Origin: Hydrogenophaga sp.
Lineage (GTDB): Bacteria; Pseudomonadota; Gammaproteobacteria; Burkholderiales; Burkholderiaceae_C
Assembly: GCA_021154985.1 (NCBI GenBank)
Contig: JAJNQE010000059.1
Span: 1 to 18,141, forward strand
Length of the DNA: 18,141 nt
Direction: 5' to 3'
The notes under the pieces are model-generated. The model worked only from the letters and a program-made list of their open reading frames with translations. It did no database searches and was not told the origin of the DNA. A program made the translations under genes and the position numbers. Of this stretch, positions 10,082 through 17,548 are shown piece by piece; the stretch's first letter is position 1, and each line of letters begins with the position of its first letter.

Positions 10082-10960
10082 TCACACGGTGCTGCGGTGG
10101 CGCTGGATGCAGGTGGTCAGCACTTCGTCGTGATCGCGCTGCCACCAGTTTCCGGTGGAAAAGATCTCCACCTCGCTGAAGCCCGCGAAGCCCTGCGCCT
10201 CCACCCAGCCGCGGATGCGCGGGATGTCGATCACACCGTCGCCCATCATCCCGCGGTCATTGAGGAGGTCGGTGGTGGGGGTGAGCCAGTCGCACACATG
10301 GAAGGCGAGCAAGCGTGAGCGGCCGGCGCGTTCGATCTGCGCCTGCAGCTTCGGGTCCCACCACACGTGGTACACGTCCACCGCCACGCCGAGCGCGCCG
10401 GTCTTCTCCGGGTCGAGTGCGTCGCACACATCGAGCGCCTGCTCCATGGTGTTGATGCAGGCGCGGTCGGCCGCGTACATGGGGTGCAGCGGCTCGATGG
10501 CCAGCGGCATGCGGTTGGCCTTGGCGTATTCGAGCAGCTCGGCGATGCCGTCGCTCACCTGCTGGCGTGCTTGGGCGATGTCCTTGTGCGCCGCCCGGCC
10601 GGCCAGTGCACCGGGCAGGGCGCCCACCACCAGCACCAGGCAGGGCGCGCCGAGTTCGCAGGCCTCGTCCACTGCGCGGCGGTTGTCGTCGCGCGCGGCC
10701 TGCAGGCCGGCGGCGTCCACCGCGGGAAACATGCCGCCACGGCAGTAGCCCGAGAGCTTCAAGCCGAGCGATTTCACCTGGGCCGAGACGGTCTTCAAGC
10801 CGACCGCTGCGACCTGGTCTCGCCATGGCGAGATGGCCTGAATGCCGTGGCGAGCGCAGGCGTCAAGGATGCTCGTCAGCGGCAGGTCTTTGCCCGGGCT
10901 CTTGCGCACCGTGGCGGTGTTGATGGAGAGCCAGCGGTGGTCTTGCGAGAAGTCGCGCAT
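10082..10960 (-). CDS. Sugar phosphate isomerase/epimerase-like TIM-barrel enzyme (operon gene 8)
   Basis: This is a 292-residue enzyme of the xylose-isomerase-like/AP-endonuclease-2 superfamily, which holds isomerases, epimerases and some 3-keto-sugar lyases or hydratases. The four expected metal ligands are visible: Glu156 in IEPLHPM, Asp195 in VDVYHVWWDP, His221 in FHVCDW and Glu265 in SEVEIFS. The DVYHVWWDP motif is the form often seen in barrels that act on non-phosphorylated sugars; that is family knowledge, not proof. The ATG at 10960 follows the stop of the DUF993 gene with one base between. A TTG at 10969 is also open and would overlap that stop. It is the last gene of the operon. 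The paired presence with DUF993 and a Gfo/Idh enzyme suggests they act on the same intermediate. Confidence 0.85.
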   Translation of the reverse strand: MRDFSQDHRWLSINTATVRKSPGKDLPLTSILDACARHGIQAISPWRDQVAAVGLKTVSAQVKSLGLKLSGYCRGGMFPAVDAAGLQAARDDNRRAVDEACELGAPCLVLVVGALPGALAGRAAHKDIAQARQQVSDGIAELLEYAKANRMPLAIEPLHPMYAADRACINTMEQALDVCDALDPEKTGALGVAVDVYHVWWDPKLQAQIERAGRSRLLAFHVCDWLTPTTDLLNDRGMMGDGVIDIPRIRGWVEAQGFAGFSEVEIFSTGNWWQRDHDEVLTTCIQRHRSTV

Positions 10961-10961
10961 G

Positions 10962-12149
10962 TCATTCAATCCCGTGCAGGGCCAGCAAGGTGTTCATGCG
11001 GCGCACCGCCAGCTCGGGCTGCTCCAGCAGGTTGGCCGCGTCTGCCAGGCGGAACAGTTCGGCGAAATGGGGCAGCGAACGGGTGCTCTGCTGGCCGCCG
11101 ACCATGGTGAAGTGCGATTGGTGGCCGTTGAGCCAGGCCATGAAGACCACGCCGGTCTTGTAGAAGCGGGTGGGCGCGGCAAAGATGTGGCGCGACAGCG
11201 GGACGGTGGGGCCCAGGATGTCGTGGAACTTTTGCACGTTGCCCTGCGCGAGCTCACCGAGCGCGGCGCTGGCCGCGGGCGCGATGGCGTCGAAGATGCC
11301 CAGCAGCGCGTCGCTCTGGCCGTGCGTGGCCTCGCTGCCGAAGCCATCGCCGGCGATCAGCTCGGCGTAGTTGAAATCGTCGCCGGTGTACATGCGAACC
11401 CCTGCGGGCAGGCGCCGGCGCATCGCGATCTCCTTGTCCTTGTCGAGCAGCGAGATCTTGATGCCGTCCACCTTGTCCGGGTGCGCGGCAATCACCGCCA
11501 GCGCGGTGTCCATCGCCTTGTCGGCGTTGTCGTTGCCCCAGTACCCCTTGAGCGCGGGGTCGAACATGTCGCCCAGCCAGTGCAGCACCACCGGCTGCTT
11601 CGCCTGGCTCAGGATGCGGTCGTACACGCGTTCGTAGTCGGCCGGGCTTTTCGCCACGCGGGCCAGCGCCCGGCTCGCCATCACGATCAGCTTGCCGCCC
11701 AGTTTCTCGATGGCCGCCATCTGCGCCTCGTAGCCCCGGATGACGTCGTCGATGCTTTTCACATCGTCCAGCACCAGGTGGTCGGTGCCACAGCCCGAAG
11801 CCACCAGCGCGCCTGGCCCGAAGTCGCGCGCAGCGTCCAGCGAGCGGCGGATCAGCTCCAGCGAGGTTGGCCAGTCCAGGCCCATGCCGCGCTGGGCTGT
11901 GTCCATGGCTTCGGCCACGCCCAGGCCCAGCGCCCACAGGCGTTGGCGGTAGGCGATGGTTGCGTCCCAGTCCACGGCGCATTGCAGCCAGGGATCGACG
12001 GCCGCGAGCGGGTCGGCCACCACGTGGGCCGCGGAGTAGGCGATGCGGTTGAAGGCCACGCCCCGGGCGGGTTTCACTGGCGTGGTGCCGCGCAGTGTGT
12101 AGGCCTCGATCTGGCCGGAGGCGTTGGGCAGTTTCAGTGCGAGGGTCAT
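10962..12149 (-). CDS. DUF993 protein, dihydrodipicolinate-synthase-like (operon gene 7)
   Basis: This is a 395-residue protein of the DUF993 family, which has a TIM-barrel fold related to class I (Schiff-base) aldolases such as DapA and NanA. No biochemical function is known to me. Lys231 in GIKISLLDK stands where DapA-type enzymes carry the Schiff-base lysine, which suggests an aldolase, lyase or dehydratase acting on a keto compound. Other conserved-looking blocks are VDWDATIAYR (59-68), SGCGTDH (118-124), VVLHWLGDMFDP (187-198) and YTGDDFNYAELI. The ATG at 12149 comes 4 bp after the stop of the Gfo/Idh gene. It is about 90 residues longer than DapA. In an operon with an oxidoreductase it may cleave the oxidised sugar derivative. 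Confidence 0.85.
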   Translation of the reverse strand: MTLALKLPNASGQIEAYTLRGTTPVKPARGVAFNRIAYSAAHVVADPLAAVDPWLQCAVDWDATIAYRQRLWALGLGVAEAMDTAQRGMGLDWPTSLELIRRSLDAARDFGPGALVASGCGTDHLVLDDVKSIDDVIRGYEAQMAAIEKLGGKLIVMASRALARVAKSPADYERVYDRILSQAKQPVVLHWLGDMFDPALKGYWGNDNADKAMDTALAVIAAHPDKVDGIKISLLDKDKEIAMRRRLPAGVRMYTGDDFNYAELIAGDGFGSEATHGQSDALLGIFDAIAPAASAALGELAQGNVQKFHDILGPTVPLSRHIFAAPTRFYKTGVVFMAWLNGHQSHFTMVGGQQSTRSLPHFAELFRLADAANLLEQPELAVRRMNTLLALHGIE

Positions 12150-12153
12150 GGCG

Positions 12154-13317
12154 TCAGACTTTCAGCGGTTGCACGTCGACCCAGCGGCGTTCCTTCCAGC
12201 TCTGCAGCGCGGCTTCCACCAGCTGCACACCCTTGGCGCCTTCGGGCAGCGTCCACTTGTAGGGCTCGTTCTCGACCACGTGGCGAATGAAGTGTTCCCA
12301 CTGGATCTTGAAGCCGTTGTCGTACACCTGCGTGTCCGGCACGTCCTGCCACTGTTCGCCGAAGTTCATGGTGTTCTTCACGTCGGGGTTCCACACCGGG
12401 CGCGGCGTGTTCACGCGGCTCTGCGCCTTGCAGCCGGTCAGCGTGGCCACGGCCGAGCCGTGCGTGCCGTCAACGTGGAAGGTCACCAGGTCGTCGCGGT
12501 TCACGCGGGTGGCCCAGCTCATGTTGAGTTGCGCGATCACGTGTTCACCGTTGTGGCCGGTGAGTTCGGCGGTGGCGTAGGCCGCGTCGTCGGCGGTGCA
12601 GGCGTAGGGCTTGCCGGCTTCGTCCCAGCGCTGCGGGATGTGCGTGGTGCCGATGCACGACACCGACTTGACCTCGCCGAACAGGTTGTCCAGCACATAG
12701 CGCCAGTGGCACATCATGTCCAGGATCATGCCGCCGCCGTCTTCAGCGCGGTAGTTCCAGCTGGGGCGCTGGATGGGCTGCAGATCGCCCTCGAACACCC
12801 AGTAGCCGAACTCCAGACGCACGCTGAGCATGCGGCCGAAGAAGCCGGCGCGGCGCAGCATGTCGAGCTTGCGCAGCCCGGGCAGGAACAGCTTGTCCTG
12901 CACGGCGCCGTGCTTGAGGCCCGATTTTTCGGCCAGGCGCGCGATCTCCACCGCCTCGTTGAGGTTGGTGGCAATGGGCTTCTCGCAGTACACGTGTTTG
13001 CCCGCGCGGATCGCCTTGGCCAGCAGGGTGGGGCGCATCTGCGTGGTGCCGGCGTCGAAGAACACGGTGTCGTCGGGGTTGGCGAGCGCGGCGTCGAGGT
13101 CGGTGCCCCAGCGGGCGATGTTGTGCGCCTTGGCCAGCGCTTCCATCTTCTCGGCGTTGCGGCCGACCAAGATGGGGTCGGGCATGACCTTGTCGCCGTT
13201 GGAGAGCGTCACGCCGCCCTGGGCGCGGATGGCGCAGATGGAGCGGATCAGGTGCTGGTTCATGCCCATGCGTCCGGTGACGCCGTGCATGATGAGGCCG
13301 AGTCGGTGTGTTGCCAT
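12154..13317 (-). CDS. Gfo/Idh/MocA-family oxidoreductase (operon gene 6)
   Basis: This is a 387-residue NAD(P)-dependent dehydrogenase, likely acting on a hydroxyl of a sugar or sugar acid. The N-terminal Rossmann loop reads GVTGRMG (12-18), a form more like dihydrodipicolinate reductase than the usual GxGxxG of this family. The family signature CEKPIA carries the catalytic Lys113. The GGGMILDMMCHW block (194-205) provides Asp200 and His204, which with Lys113 form the expected active site. I chose the ATG at 13317 because GGAG lies 8 nt before it; the frame is open to 13368. The gap to the enolase-superfamily gene upstream is 23 bp. Known relatives oxidise C3 or C2 of glycosides, inositols or levoglucosan (LgdA). 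The substrate here is not known. Confidence 0.9.
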   Translation of the reverse strand: MATHRLGLIMHGVTGRMGMNQHLIRSICAIRAQGGVTLSNGDKVMPDPILVGRNAEKMEALAKAHNIARWGTDLDAALANPDDTVFFDAGTTQMRPTLLAKAIRAGKHVYCEKPIATNLNEAVEIARLAEKSGLKHGAVQDKLFLPGLRKLDMLRRAGFFGRMLSVRLEFGYWVFEGDLQPIQRPSWNYRAEDGGGMILDMMCHWRYVLDNLFGEVKSVSCIGTTHIPQRWDEAGKPYACTADDAAYATAELTGHNGEHVIAQLNMSWATRVNRDDLVTFHVDGTHGSAVATLTGCKAQSRVNTPRPVWNPDVKNTMNFGEQWQDVPDTQVYDNGFKIQWEHFIRHVVENEPYKWTLPEGAKGVQLVEAALQSWKERRWVDVQPLKV

Positions 13318-13340
13318 GGGGGTTCTCCGTGAAGGCGGGT

Positions 13341-14696
13341 TCATTGAATGGTTTGCAGGCTGCGCCACTGCGGCATGGCCGCTGAAGCGAAGCCGGTGAC
13401 GTGCAGGGAAATCAGGTCGAGCCGACCGTTGCGCACGTTGAGGTGGGGGCGCCCCGATGCGGTTTCGTACAGACTGGGGTGGGCCTCGGCAAAGGCCATG
13501 GCTTCGTCGGCCGGGGCGCTGCCGAACCCATCGACGTAGTGGTGGCCGTTGCGTTCGATGTGCTGCACGCCCAGGCTGGCGGCGAGCAGCGTGTCTTGCT
13601 GCACGGCCAGACCCGCCTGGCAGGTGAGGTCTTCGCCCGAGAGCAGCAGGCGGGGGTCTTGTGCAATGCGGTGCGCATTGGCCAGCGATCGGTAGATGCC
13701 CTTGCAGGCCTTGCTGGAGATCCCCCGGTAGCCCAGGGCCAGGCCTTCTTCAAGGGCCGTGTCGTGGTCGTCCGACTCGTCCAGGATCACCGGCACGCCG
13801 ATGCCCAGCGAGGCGATCGACTCGCGCAGGGCCACGGCTCGTGCCAGCGGTTGCTCCAGCAGCAGCGTGCGCTGCAAGAGGCCGGCCAGGGCGGGTGTGT
13901 TTTGCAGCGTCTGCCAGAAGCGCCCGAGGCTGGCCGCATCGGTGAAGGTTTCGTTGCCGTCGAGCGTGGCGCGCCAGTCGCCGCCCAGGCGTTGCAACAC
14001 GTTCGTGATGCGCGTGAGCCGCTCCAGGTCGACGTCGATCTGTCCACAGAGCTTGAGCTTGAAGTGGTGCAGGCCATGGCGCTGGATGGCGGCCTCCAGC
14101 GTGGCCGGCAGACCATCTTGTGGGTCGGTGCCGGGGTCGCTGTCGGTGAGCCGGTCGGCCAGTCCCACGGTGTGGCGCAGCACCACGTCGGTCGGGCGCA
14201 CCAGTTTGAGCCGGGCGCTCCAGGGGTCGCCGAGCACACCGGCGCGCAGGCCATCGACCCACGACTGGCCAGCGGCGCGCAGGGCAGCGTCGGCCACGGC
14301 TTTGTCGAGCAGGGCCGGGCCGAACTGGGCGGCCAGGCGCGGCAGGCCGCGCGAGACCGACACCGCTACGGCCCCTTCTCCGGCCGTTTGCGAAAGGGCA
14401 AAAGAGTCCATGGCACCGCGGCTGGCCAGCAAGGCATCGCGCGCGTTGCGCAGCGACTCGCGCAATTGCTCGAAGTTCTGCTCGTGCGTGAGTGCGGGTG
14501 ATTTGTCGAACCACTTGGGCACCATGAGTTCGGCGCTCGCGCCTTCGACGCTGCGGCCATCCACTTCGGCGCGCACCTGCACAAAGGCTTGCGGGCACTG
14601 CGTGACGGTGGCCGCTCCGAAACGGAACGGCAGGCGCAGCGTGACGTGGCGTTGAAAGAGGTGCACCTCGCGGATGCGCAGTTCGACGCCGGTCAT
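13341..14696 (-). CDS. Enolase-superfamily enzyme (mandelate racemase/muconate lactonizing type; operon gene 5)
   Basis: This 451-residue protein has the enolase-superfamily layout: a capping domain (about 1-130) and a modified TIM barrel. The barrel carries Lys213 and Lys215 in FKLKL, metal ligands Asp246 (TLDGNE), Glu281 (LLEQP) and Asp306 (VILDESD), then Lys329 and Lys332 in SSKACKG. KxK on strand 2 and a lysine on strand 6 define the muconate-lactonizing-enzyme/dipeptide-epimerase subgroup rather than the His-containing mandelate racemase or glucarate dehydratase subgroups. The reaction begins with proton abstraction next to a carboxylate, so the substrate is a carboxylic acid. It is about 80 residues longer than typical MLE. 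The ATG at 14696 has GGAGA 8 nt upstream and overlaps the previous stop by 4 nt (ATGA). Exact activity is unknown. Confidence 0.85.
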   Translation of the reverse strand: MTGVELRIREVHLFQRHVTLRLPFRFGAATVTQCPQAFVQVRAEVDGRSVEGASAELMVPKWFDKSPALTHEQNFEQLRESLRNARDALLASRGAMDSFALSQTAGEGAVAVSVSRGLPRLAAQFGPALLDKAVADAALRAAGQSWVDGLRAGVLGDPWSARLKLVRPTDVVLRHTVGLADRLTDSDPGTDPQDGLPATLEAAIQRHGLHHFKLKLCGQIDVDLERLTRITNVLQRLGGDWRATLDGNETFTDAASLGRFWQTLQNTPALAGLLQRTLLLEQPLARAVALRESIASLGIGVPVILDESDDHDTALEEGLALGYRGISSKACKGIYRSLANAHRIAQDPRLLLSGEDLTCQAGLAVQQDTLLAASLGVQHIERNGHHYVDGFGSAPADEAMAFAEAHPSLYETASGRPHLNVRNGRLDLISLHVTGFASAAMPQWRSLQTIQ

Positions 14697-15523
14697 GTGA
14701 GTGTTCTCCAATGGCCGCGCACATGGCGCGCTGAAAAATCGGCGCAGCCCGGTCCGTCGGGCAGGTACTCGAACGGCTCCACCGCCACCCAGCCGGTGTA
14801 GGCCATGTCTTTGAGCACCTGCAGCACCGGGCGCTGATCGGTGTCGCCCTGGCCCGGGCCACGCCGGTTCTGGTCGTTCACCTGCACGTGGGCGATGTGG
14901 CCGCTGGCCAGAAAGCGGCGCAGCACCGCGTGCACCGGTTCGCTCTCGCTGTGCGAGGCAGCGCTCACGTCGAGCATGGTGCGCATGGCGGGCGAGCCGA
15001 TGCGGTCCACCAGGGCGGCGGCTTCGGCCACGGTGTTGATCACCGGGGTTTCAAAAGGCCCGAGGGGCTCGATGCAGTAGGTGACACCGGCTGCCGCAGC
15101 GTGGGGCGCGAGCTCGGCCAGGGCCGACTCCAGCCGCGCGGTGGCGTCGGCCACGCTTTGGCCAGGCTCGGGGGAGCGCTGTTTCGGCGAACCGTGCACC
15201 AGCACCTGCGCCCCGCAGGCGGCGGCGAAATCGACCAAGTGGCGCAGCAGGTCCAGCGTTCGGCTGCGCAGCGCCGCATCTGTGGTCACCAGCGACAGGC
15301 CTTCGGGCTTCACCAGCAGCCAGTGCAGGCTGGAAATGGCCAAGCCGTGGTTGCGCGCGGTGGCCTGCAGTTCGCGGGCGCGCGCGGCGTCGAGCGTGAA
15401 AGGGTCGTCGGCCAGGGTGAAGGGTGCGATCTCCAGCGCGTCATAGCCCATGCGCGCAGCGGCCTCGCACTGCGCTTCCCAGTTCATGGGGCGCAGCACT
15501 TCGTTGCACAGCGCGAGCTTCAT
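14693..15523 (-). CDS. Xylose-isomerase-like TIM-barrel enzyme (operon gene 4)
   Basis: This is a 276-residue enzyme of the sugar phosphate isomerase/epimerase superfamily. Metal ligands in order are Glu152 (CIEPLG), Asp185 (MLDVSAAS), His212 (AHVQVND) and Glu249 (VAVEPF), the usual E-D-H-E set. HVQVNDQNRRGPGQGDTD (212-229) is close to the motif of the D-tagatose/D-psicose 3-epimerase and hydroxypyruvate-isomerase group, where a loop ending in PGxGD is common. It differs clearly from the second barrel of the same operon (gene 8), so the two are paralogues with separate jobs. The ATG at 15523 overlaps the tctA stop by 4 nt (ATGA), which implies translational coupling. The longer open frame upstream lies inside tctA and is not coding. 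Confidence 0.85.
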   Translation of the reverse strand: MKLALCNEVLRPMNWEAQCEAAARMGYDALEIAPFTLADDPFTLDAARARELQATARNHGLAISSLHWLLVKPEGLSLVTTDAALRSRTLDLLRHLVDFAAACGAQVLVHGSPKQRSPEPGQSVADATARLESALAELAPHAAAAGVTYCIEPLGPFETPVINTVAEAAALVDRIGSPAMRTMLDVSAASHSESEPVHAVLRRFLASGHIAHVQVNDQNRRGPGQGDTDQRPVLQVLKDMAYTGWVAVEPFEYLPDGPGCADFSARHVRGHWRTLT

Positions 15524-17019
15524 GCCGCGGCCTCGCGCTTGACGGGACGGCGGTACAGGCTCCAGAGCTTCCAGGCGATGGTGGCGAAGATCATGGCGGC
15601 CACGGTGCCGGCAATCGGGCGGGTGAAGAAGGGCGAGAGATCGCCGTCGGACAGGATGAGCGCGCGGCGCAGGTTTTTCTCCATCAGATCGCCCAGCACG
15701 ATGCCCAGCACCAGCGGTGCCATGGGGTAGCCGAAGTGGCGCAGGAAGAACCCGATGAGGCCAAAGGCCAGCATCACGTACACGTCGAACAACCGGCCGG
15801 CGATGGCGAAGCTGCCGACCGCGCACAGCACGAAGATGATGGGCACGATCAGGTGCTGTGGCACGCGCAGCACCTGCACCAGTGCCTTGGTGAGCAGCAG
15901 GCCGTAGATCAGGATGCCGATGGTGGCGAACAGCATCATGGCCACCACGTCGTACACGAACGAAGGGTTCTCCACCATGATCAGCGGCCCGGGTTTGACC
16001 CCGTGGATGATCATGGCCGCCATCAGCACAGCGGCCGGTGCCGAACCCGGGATGGCGAGCGTGAGCACCGGGATCATGGCGCCGGGCACGCAGGCGTTGT
16101 CGCCGGTCTCGGCGGCCATCAGGCCTTCCACCGAGCCCTTGCCGAACTGCTCTTTTTCCTGGCTCGCGCGTTTGGCCGCCGCGTACGACGACCAGGCCGC
16201 CACGTCTTCACCGACCCCCGGCACGATGCCCACGCCGGTGCCGATCAGGCCCGATCGGAGGATGGTGCGCCAGTACCGGGTGACGTCGCGCAGCTTGGGA
16301 ATGACGGTGTCAAACGCGCTGATCTTCACCGGCAGCTGGCGCTGGCGCATGGCGGTGAGCAGCTCGGCGAAACCGAAGGCGCCCACCAGTGCGGGCACCA
16401 GCTGGATGCCGCCGGCCAGGTCGCGCACGCCCCAGGCAAAACGCTCGAAGCCGTATTGCGGCTCCTGGCCGATGGTGGCCACAAAGAGGCCCGCGATGCC
16501 GGCGATCCAGCCCTTGAGCGGGTCGTCGCCGGTGAGCGTGCCGGCGATGATCACGCCGAAGAGGGCGAGCCAGAAAAATTCGTAGGCACCGAACTTCAAG
16601 GCGAGGCCGCCCAGGATGGGCGTGAACGCCGCCAGAAAAAACATGCCGATCAGGGTGCCCATGACCGAGCCGGTGGTGGCGATTCCCATGGCTCGGCCCG
16701 CCATGCCCTGGCGCGCCAGTTGGTAGCCGTCCAGGCAGGCCGCGGCCGAGGCCGGCGTGCCCGGGATGTTGAGCAGGATGGCCGAGCGCGAGCCGCCGTA
16801 GATCGAGCCCACGTAGGTGCAGATCAGGATCAGCAGCGCCTGGCTGGGCGGCAGCTTGAGCGTGAGCGTGGTCATGAGGGCCAGCGCCATGGTGGCGGTG
16901 AGGCCCGGCAGGGCGCCCATGACCACGCCGACCAGCGAGGCCAGCAGGGCGTAGGCGATGGTCTCGGGCGTGCCGAAGCGCACGATCGATTCGCCGAAAA
17001 GCAGGAGTCCGTCAAACAT
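15520..17019 (-). CDS. tctA: Tripartite tricarboxylate transporter large membrane subunit TctA (operon gene 3)
   Basis: TctA is the large permease of the TTT family, which imports carboxylates in the presence of a periplasmic binding protein and a small membrane protein. At 499 residues it has the family length and about 11-12 membrane segments. Family signatures are visible: GALPGLTATM (35-44), the conserved YGGSRSAILLNIPGTP (74-89), GVGIVPGVGEDVAAW and GDNACVPGAMIP. The ATG at 17019 follows the tctB stop by 19 bp; the ribosome-binding site is weak. It follows the family order C-B-A. The transported compound is set by TctC. Confidence 0.97.
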   Translation of the reverse strand: MFDGLLLFGESIVRFGTPETIAYALLASLVGVVMGALPGLTATMALALMTTLTLKLPPSQALLILICTYVGSIYGGSRSAILLNIPGTPASAAACLDGYQLARQGMAGRAMGIATTGSVMGTLIGMFFLAAFTPILGGLALKFGAYEFFWLALFGVIIAGTLTGDDPLKGWIAGIAGLFVATIGQEPQYGFERFAWGVRDLAGGIQLVPALVGAFGFAELLTAMRQRQLPVKISAFDTVIPKLRDVTRYWRTILRSGLIGTGVGIVPGVGEDVAAWSSYAAAKRASQEKEQFGKGSVEGLMAAETGDNACVPGAMIPVLTLAIPGSAPAAVLMAAMIIHGVKPGPLIMVENPSFVYDVVAMMLFATIGILIYGLLLTKALVQVLRVPQHLIVPIIFVLCAVGSFAIAGRLFDVYVMLAFGLIGFFLRHFGYPMAPLVLGIVLGDLMEKNLRRALILSDGDLSPFFTRPIAGTVAAMIFATIAWKLWSLYRRPVKREAAA

Positions 17020-17038
17020 GGGTGGCGGCCGGGTGGTC

Positions 17039-17527
17039 TCAGGGGAGACGGACGAGGAAGATGTGCTGGAACACGTAGGTGACCACCGCCGAGGTGATCA
17101 CGCCGGTGACCAGGGCCACCAGCAGGCGGCGGCGCGGGGCCTGGTCTTCGGGCGCGAAGACCGCCACGAAAGCGGCGACAAACAGGCCCGTGACCAGCCA
17201 GAACGGCGCGCGACCGATCAGCAGGCCGGCGTACAGCAGCGTGAGCACCAGCGTGATGCCGATGCGGCGGTTGACCAGCGTTTCACCTGTTTGCGTGTGG
17301 GTACCGCTCATGCTGCGGCGCCAGCCCCGAAGCATGAGCACCACGCCGAGCAGCAGGAGCACGCCGCCCAACATGCCCGGCACAAAGCCCGGCATGGTGT
17401 AGAGCTGTGCACCCATCGACTCGAAGCGCTCCATGCGCAGCGATGCCGCCACGATCAACAGGCCAAAGCCTGCCCACCCCGCGCCGCCCCAGAGGTCGGC
17501 GCGGGCGGATGTTCCGCCCTCGGTCAT
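17039..17527 (-). CDS. tctB: Tripartite tricarboxylate transporter small membrane subunit TctB (operon gene 2)
   Basis: This 162-residue protein has four hydrophobic stretches: GWAGFGLLIVAASL, PGFVPGMLGGVLLLLGVVLML, ITLVLTLLYAGLLI continuing into FWLVTGLFVAAFVAVF, and LLVALVTGVITSAVVTYVF. That is the expected layout of TctB, and the PGFVPGMLG motif is characteristic. It is weakly conserved as a family, so position between tctC and tctA is strong support. The ATG at 17527 lies 21 bp after the tctC stop with a GGAA ribosome-binding sequence 7 nt upstream. Confidence 0.93.
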   Translation of the reverse strand: MTEGGTSARADLWGGAGWAGFGLLIVAASLRMERFESMGAQLYTMPGFVPGMLGGVLLLLGVVLMLRGWRRSMSGTHTQTGETLVNRRIGITLVLTLLYAGLLIGRAPFWLVTGLFVAAFVAVFAPEDQAPRRRLLVALVTGVITSAVVTYVFQHIFLVRLP

Positions 17528-17548
17528 GGTGTGTTCCGCGTGTGGCGT

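Noticed and set aside
10062..10092. GCACCG/CGGTGC inverted repeat over the MFS and operon 3' ends, as a bidirectional terminator
   Set aside because: Only 6 bp of stem with a 19-nt loop and no T-run on either strand; too weak to call.
10842..12290. A 482-codon plus-strand open frame opposite the DUF993 gene
   Set aside because: It is a shadow of the DUF993 and Gfo/Idh genes, with biased composition and no recognisable motif.
13341..14696. Calling the enolase-superfamily gene a glucarate or galactonate dehydratase
   Set aside because: Those enzymes use a His-Asp dyad; here strand 6 carries lysines, so the specific name is not supported.
15424..17082. A 552-codon plus-strand open frame opposite tctA
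   Set aside because: It lies antisense to a clear TctA gene, has His/Gln/Gly/Arg-rich composition typical of a GC-rich shadow frame, and shows no domain.
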